From JADJSS01 sp046329815 (GTDB lineage Bacteria; Bacteroidota; Bacteroidia; Chitinophagales; JADIYW01), in NCBI GenBank assembly GCA_046329815.1, contig JAXLTY010000002.1, positions 1,240,001-1,304,000 of the forward strand: a DNA stretch of 64,000 nucleotides, given 5' to 3'. Under the pieces are notes generated by a model that had not been told where the DNA came from, made no database searches, and saw only the letters and a program-made list of their open reading frames with translations. Shown piece after piece: positions 61,408-64,000 of the stretch (its first letter is position 1; every line of letters starts with the position of its first letter). The translations under genes were made by a program, and so were the position numbers.

Positions 61408-64000
61408 CTACCTATGGCAATATTTTTTTTTACCTGTGGTATTTAACTGCAAAGCATAAGCACCAACCGATACATTATCAAATCCTAATCTGTTTTGAGA
61501 AGATGCTTCATTTCCAATTGCCACATTTCGAATTCCTGAAGTGTCGCTTAATAATGCACTATTACCCACAGCTACATTGAAATTCCCATACTTATGCAGT
61601 TGCAATGCACCGGCACCTACAGCCGTATTGTTACCACCGGTTGTATTATCTCTAAGAGATTGAAATCCTAACGCTGTATTGTAATTAGATGTAGTGTTGT
61701 TTTGTCCTGCAAATTTTCCAATAAATGTATGTCCGGTACCGGTCGTATTATTAAATCCTGCCTGATCACCTACTAATGTAACTTCCCCAATTGTATTTTT
61801 GCTGCCTGCTGATGAACCAATAATGGTGTTTCCATTTGTCGTATTTTTGCGGCCGGCATAATTACCAACTATTGTACTCCATGGAGCCAAAGCAGAATCT
61901 GCTGCGTGTGAACCGATTGCAATACCATAAGTGCCTGTGGTTCCTAAAAACGCAGCCTGATTACCAATGATGACTGCCTCTGTTGCATTTGTCTTATTAT
62001 ACGCAGCAGAATCGCCTATGACCACATTCATATCTCCATTTACATTAAATCGTAATGCATTATCGCCAATAGCAATATTTCCATATGCTGTTGCACCTGA
62101 AGATTGTCCGGCACGCAAACCTAATTTTACGCTGCGTGTGGCACTGTCCAATTCACCTGCCCATAAATTATTGATACGAAAACGCAATGCCTGGTTATCG
62201 GTGGTGCCTAAGAAATTTGTTGTTTCATTAGTGCCTGCATTTCCGGTTATTGACCAGTCTAAACCGCTACCATTACTCCATCGTACAATACCGGCTCCGT
62301 CGGTCACTAAGATTTGGTTGTTAGTACCTCTTGTAGTTGGAAAAACATAGTTATTGGTGTAATCCATACCTATGGATAATTTTCCACGGAAGAAACCTGC
62401 GTAATCATTTAAAGTATCTAACGCTGAGGAAAAAACACCAAACCCTCTGCCAATTGAATTGGCAATTAATGTATCATAGGATGCATATTTATTGCCTGCT
62501 CCGGAACCCGTCACATAATTATAGGTACCGTATTTTATTCCACGTCCTGCACCACTCATAAGATTATGAGTACCATATTGTGTAGAATCGCCGTTTACAG
62601 CAATTTGATTAGAAACCCCATATTGAATACCATCTCCATTTCCTGAAAACATATTATGTACTCCATAATGATTACCGCTTCCGTCGTTTATCATATTTGT
62701 AAAAACACCCTTCTGTTCACCATTTCCAATTCCACTAAATAAATTCTGCATGCCTATTTGAAGATTACTTCCGGTATTTTGCACATAGTTCCTGATGGCA
62801 AATTGATCTCCGGTGCCTGTTCCAAAAAGCGTATTATCTATTGCAACATGCACTCCGGTACCATTACCGCTTAATGTATTTGTAATTCCGAAATGGCTGC
62901 CGTCTGCTGAATTAGAAATTGTATTTCGCATCCCTGTTTGCTGTCCTGTACCACTTCCGGACAAGTCATTATCTATTCCATAATGTAATCCGGTACCGTT
63001 ACCACTAAGTAGATTCTGTACACCATAATGCTGTCCATTTCCCGTATTTGAGATTACATTATAATTGCCAAATAATGAGCCGGTACCTGCAGCAGCACCG
63101 TTTAAGGATGTATAGGTTCCATATTGCGCTCCGGTGCCTGTACCTGAAACGAAATTATATAAACCATAAAAAATAGCATTTCCATTACCTGAATAATTAT
63201 TTCTGACGCCATACTTAGTGCCATTTCCAGAGTTGGTGTAGTTATTATATAATCCTGTAATTTGTGCGCTGTCTGTTCCTTGATATTCATTATAAAACCC
63301 ATATTTTTGATTTGCTCTGGATTGAAAATAGTTGACAATTCCATAATTCAAGTCTGTTCCGGTACTTTGAAAACTGTTTGCGGCACCGTATGAACCGCCT
63401 CTGGTGTTTGGACCGAAAGTACTTGAAAATCCATATTTGGAGCCGGTGCCGGATGTTGTTGTTGTGTACTCAAATGCAAATTCGCCTGAATTACCGGTGC
63501 CATTTGTTCTTGTAGTATAGCCAAACATATTGAAAGGCGCACTGGTATTGGTTTGCAAAGCTTCGTAAGCCGTTTTTTGGCCAGTGGCGCTACTTGCTGT
63601 TGAGTTTACAGAGATGCCTGTTGTTGCACCAGTTCCGTGATCCTGCATTGTTACGTCTATTCCTTTTTTGGTTGTTGTTGCTGTATCCATAGATACTACA
63701 CTGACTGCGGTAAGAGCAGTATTTGTAAAAACAGTTAAAGGATAAGTAGGAGTATTATCACCAATACCAATATTCCCATAGGTATATTTATTGTCATTGA
63801 TATTATTGGGTGCTGTAGTTGTTCCGACTTCATACCAATCATGATCTATATCCAGATTGGATTGAAAGCGAATCCATATCGTTCCGTTCCAGTAATAAAA
63901 ACCCGGTTTTACATCATTTACCGTTGCTGTGTTATACACCAATAAAGATGTTATGATGGTCGCGCCGATTGGTGCGTTGCTGGTGGTTTGTGTTAATGCG
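61408..64000 (-). CDS. Large surface protein with 15-residue and head-type repeats (5' end beyond window)
   Basis: The frame is open to the right edge (before the TTG at 63942 it reads ALTQTTSNAPIGATIITSLL), so the start lies outside. The N-terminal part is LVYNTATVNDVKPGFYYWNG. From about residue 130 to 480 there are some 20 repeats of 15 residues with the pattern GxGxxYGVxNxLSGN. Next comes a region of 20-25-residue NIAIGDNALRFNVNG units, as in trimeric autotransporter heads. It ends early at 61408 (TGKKKYCHR) because of an A9 run; without the shift it would continue to 60511. Likely a surface-exposed adhesin. No known function. Confidence 0.78.
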   Translation of the reverse strand, partial: ALTQTTSNAPIGATIITSLLVYNTATVNDVKPGFYYWNGTIWIRFQSNLDIDHDWYEVGTTTAPNNINDNKYTYGNIGIGDNTPTYPLTVFTNTALTAVSVVSMDTATTTKKGIDVTMQDHGTGATTGISVNSTASSATGQKTAYEALQTNTSAPFNMFGYTTRTNGTGNSGEFAFEYTTTTSGTGSKYGFSSTFGPNTRGGSYGAANSFQSTGTDLNYGIVNYFQSRANQKYGFYNEYQGTDSAQITGLYNNYTNSGNGTKYGVRNNYSGNGNAIFYGLYNFVSGTGTGAQYGTYTSLNGAAAGTGSLFGNYNVISNTGNGQHYGVQNLLSGNGTGLHYGIDNDLSGSGTGQQTGMRNTISNSADGSHFGITNTLSGNGTGVHVAIDNTLFGTGTGDQFAIRNYVQNTGSNLQIGMQNLFSGIGNGEQKGVFTNMINDGSGNHYGVHNMFSGNGDGIQYGVSNQIAVNGDSTQYGTHNLMSGAGRGIKYGTYNYVTGSGAGNKYASYDTLIANSIGRGFGVFSSALDTLNDYAGFFRGKLSIGMDYTNNYVFPTTRGTNNQILVTDGAGIVRWSNGSGLDWSITGNAGTNETTNFLGTTDNQALRFRINNLWAGELDSATRSVKLGLRAGQSSGATAYGNIAIGDNALRFNVNGDMNVVIGDSAAYNKTNATEAVIIGNQAAFLGTTGTYGIAIGSHAADSALAPWSTIVGNYAGRKNTTNGNTIIGSSAGSKNTIGEVTLVGDQAGFNNTTGTGHTFIGKFAGQNNTTSNYNTALGFQSLRDNTTGGNNTAVGAGALQLHKYGNFNVAVGNSALLSDTSGIRNVAIGNEASSQNRLGFDNVSVGAYALQLNTTGKKKYCHR

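Overview
The window looks like chromosomal DNA from a member of the Bacteroidota. The evidence is AT-rich sequence, a short 288-residue RpoD, a TonB receptor with a carboxypeptidase-regulatory N-terminus, type IX secretion sorting domains of both kinds (type A on a metalloprotease, CHU_C/type B on a 2001-residue adhesin), GldM-like proteins, few Shine-Dalgarno sequences, and promoter boxes of the TAnnTTTG type. Class and genus cannot be fixed from this window; a Chitinophagales or Sphingobacteriales-like lineage is a guess. No rRNA, tRNA or CRISPR array was seen.

Layout. 1-1.6 kb: the 3' part of a TPR/DUF2135 protein and a lipoprotein. 1.7-7.1 kb (minus strand): glyoxylate shunt aceB and aceA with a lipoprotein and an FkbM methyltransferase between them, then a glycosyltransferase. 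7.2-9.7 kb: rpsO and pnp. 9.7-15.2 kb: a fibronectin-like protein, a 21-bp repeat array, palindromic repeats, a secreted matrixin-type protease and a frameshifted copy of its N-terminal domain. 15.3-20.2 kb: rpoD, rpe, a TonB receptor and a secreted protein. 20.2-26.3 kb (minus): GH3 glycosidase, TPR protein, gyrA. 26.5-31.8 kb: ftcD, AEC transporter, NUDIX, pyrE, DUF445 and small unknowns. 31.9-32.5 kb: two adjoining 21-bp periodic arrays. 32.6-38.6 kb: giant adhesin with 14 tandem 70-residue domains. 38.7-46.3 kb: fmt, two ferritin-like PF10118 paralogues, and a minus-strand cluster (sugar kinase, DUF, rsmI, inositol monophosphatase). 46.3-49.1 kb: REP palindromes around a REP-associated tyrosine transposase, two GldM-C-like proteins and a 42-bp (2 x 21) array. 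49.2-55.2 kb: fibronectin protein, bestrophin, rocD, three small membrane proteins and an M61 peptidase. 55.2-60.3 kb: tryptophan genes trpE, trpG, trpD, trpC, interrupted by a hotdog-fold gene on the other strand. 60.5 kb to the end: a large surface protein with head-type repeats, broken by two compensating frameshifts and running off the window.

How the genes relate. Most of the window is housekeeping (RNA decay, primary sigma factor, gyrase, pyrimidine, tryptophan and ornithine metabolism, glyoxylate bypass) interleaved with surface and secreted proteins. The most unusual content lies between genes: four arrays whose exact period is 21 bp or 42 bp, a RAYT/REP family, and palindromic elements that have also entered a coding sequence (fmt). 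Three homopolymer-associated frameshifts may be assembly or sequencing errors and should be checked before those genes are called broken.
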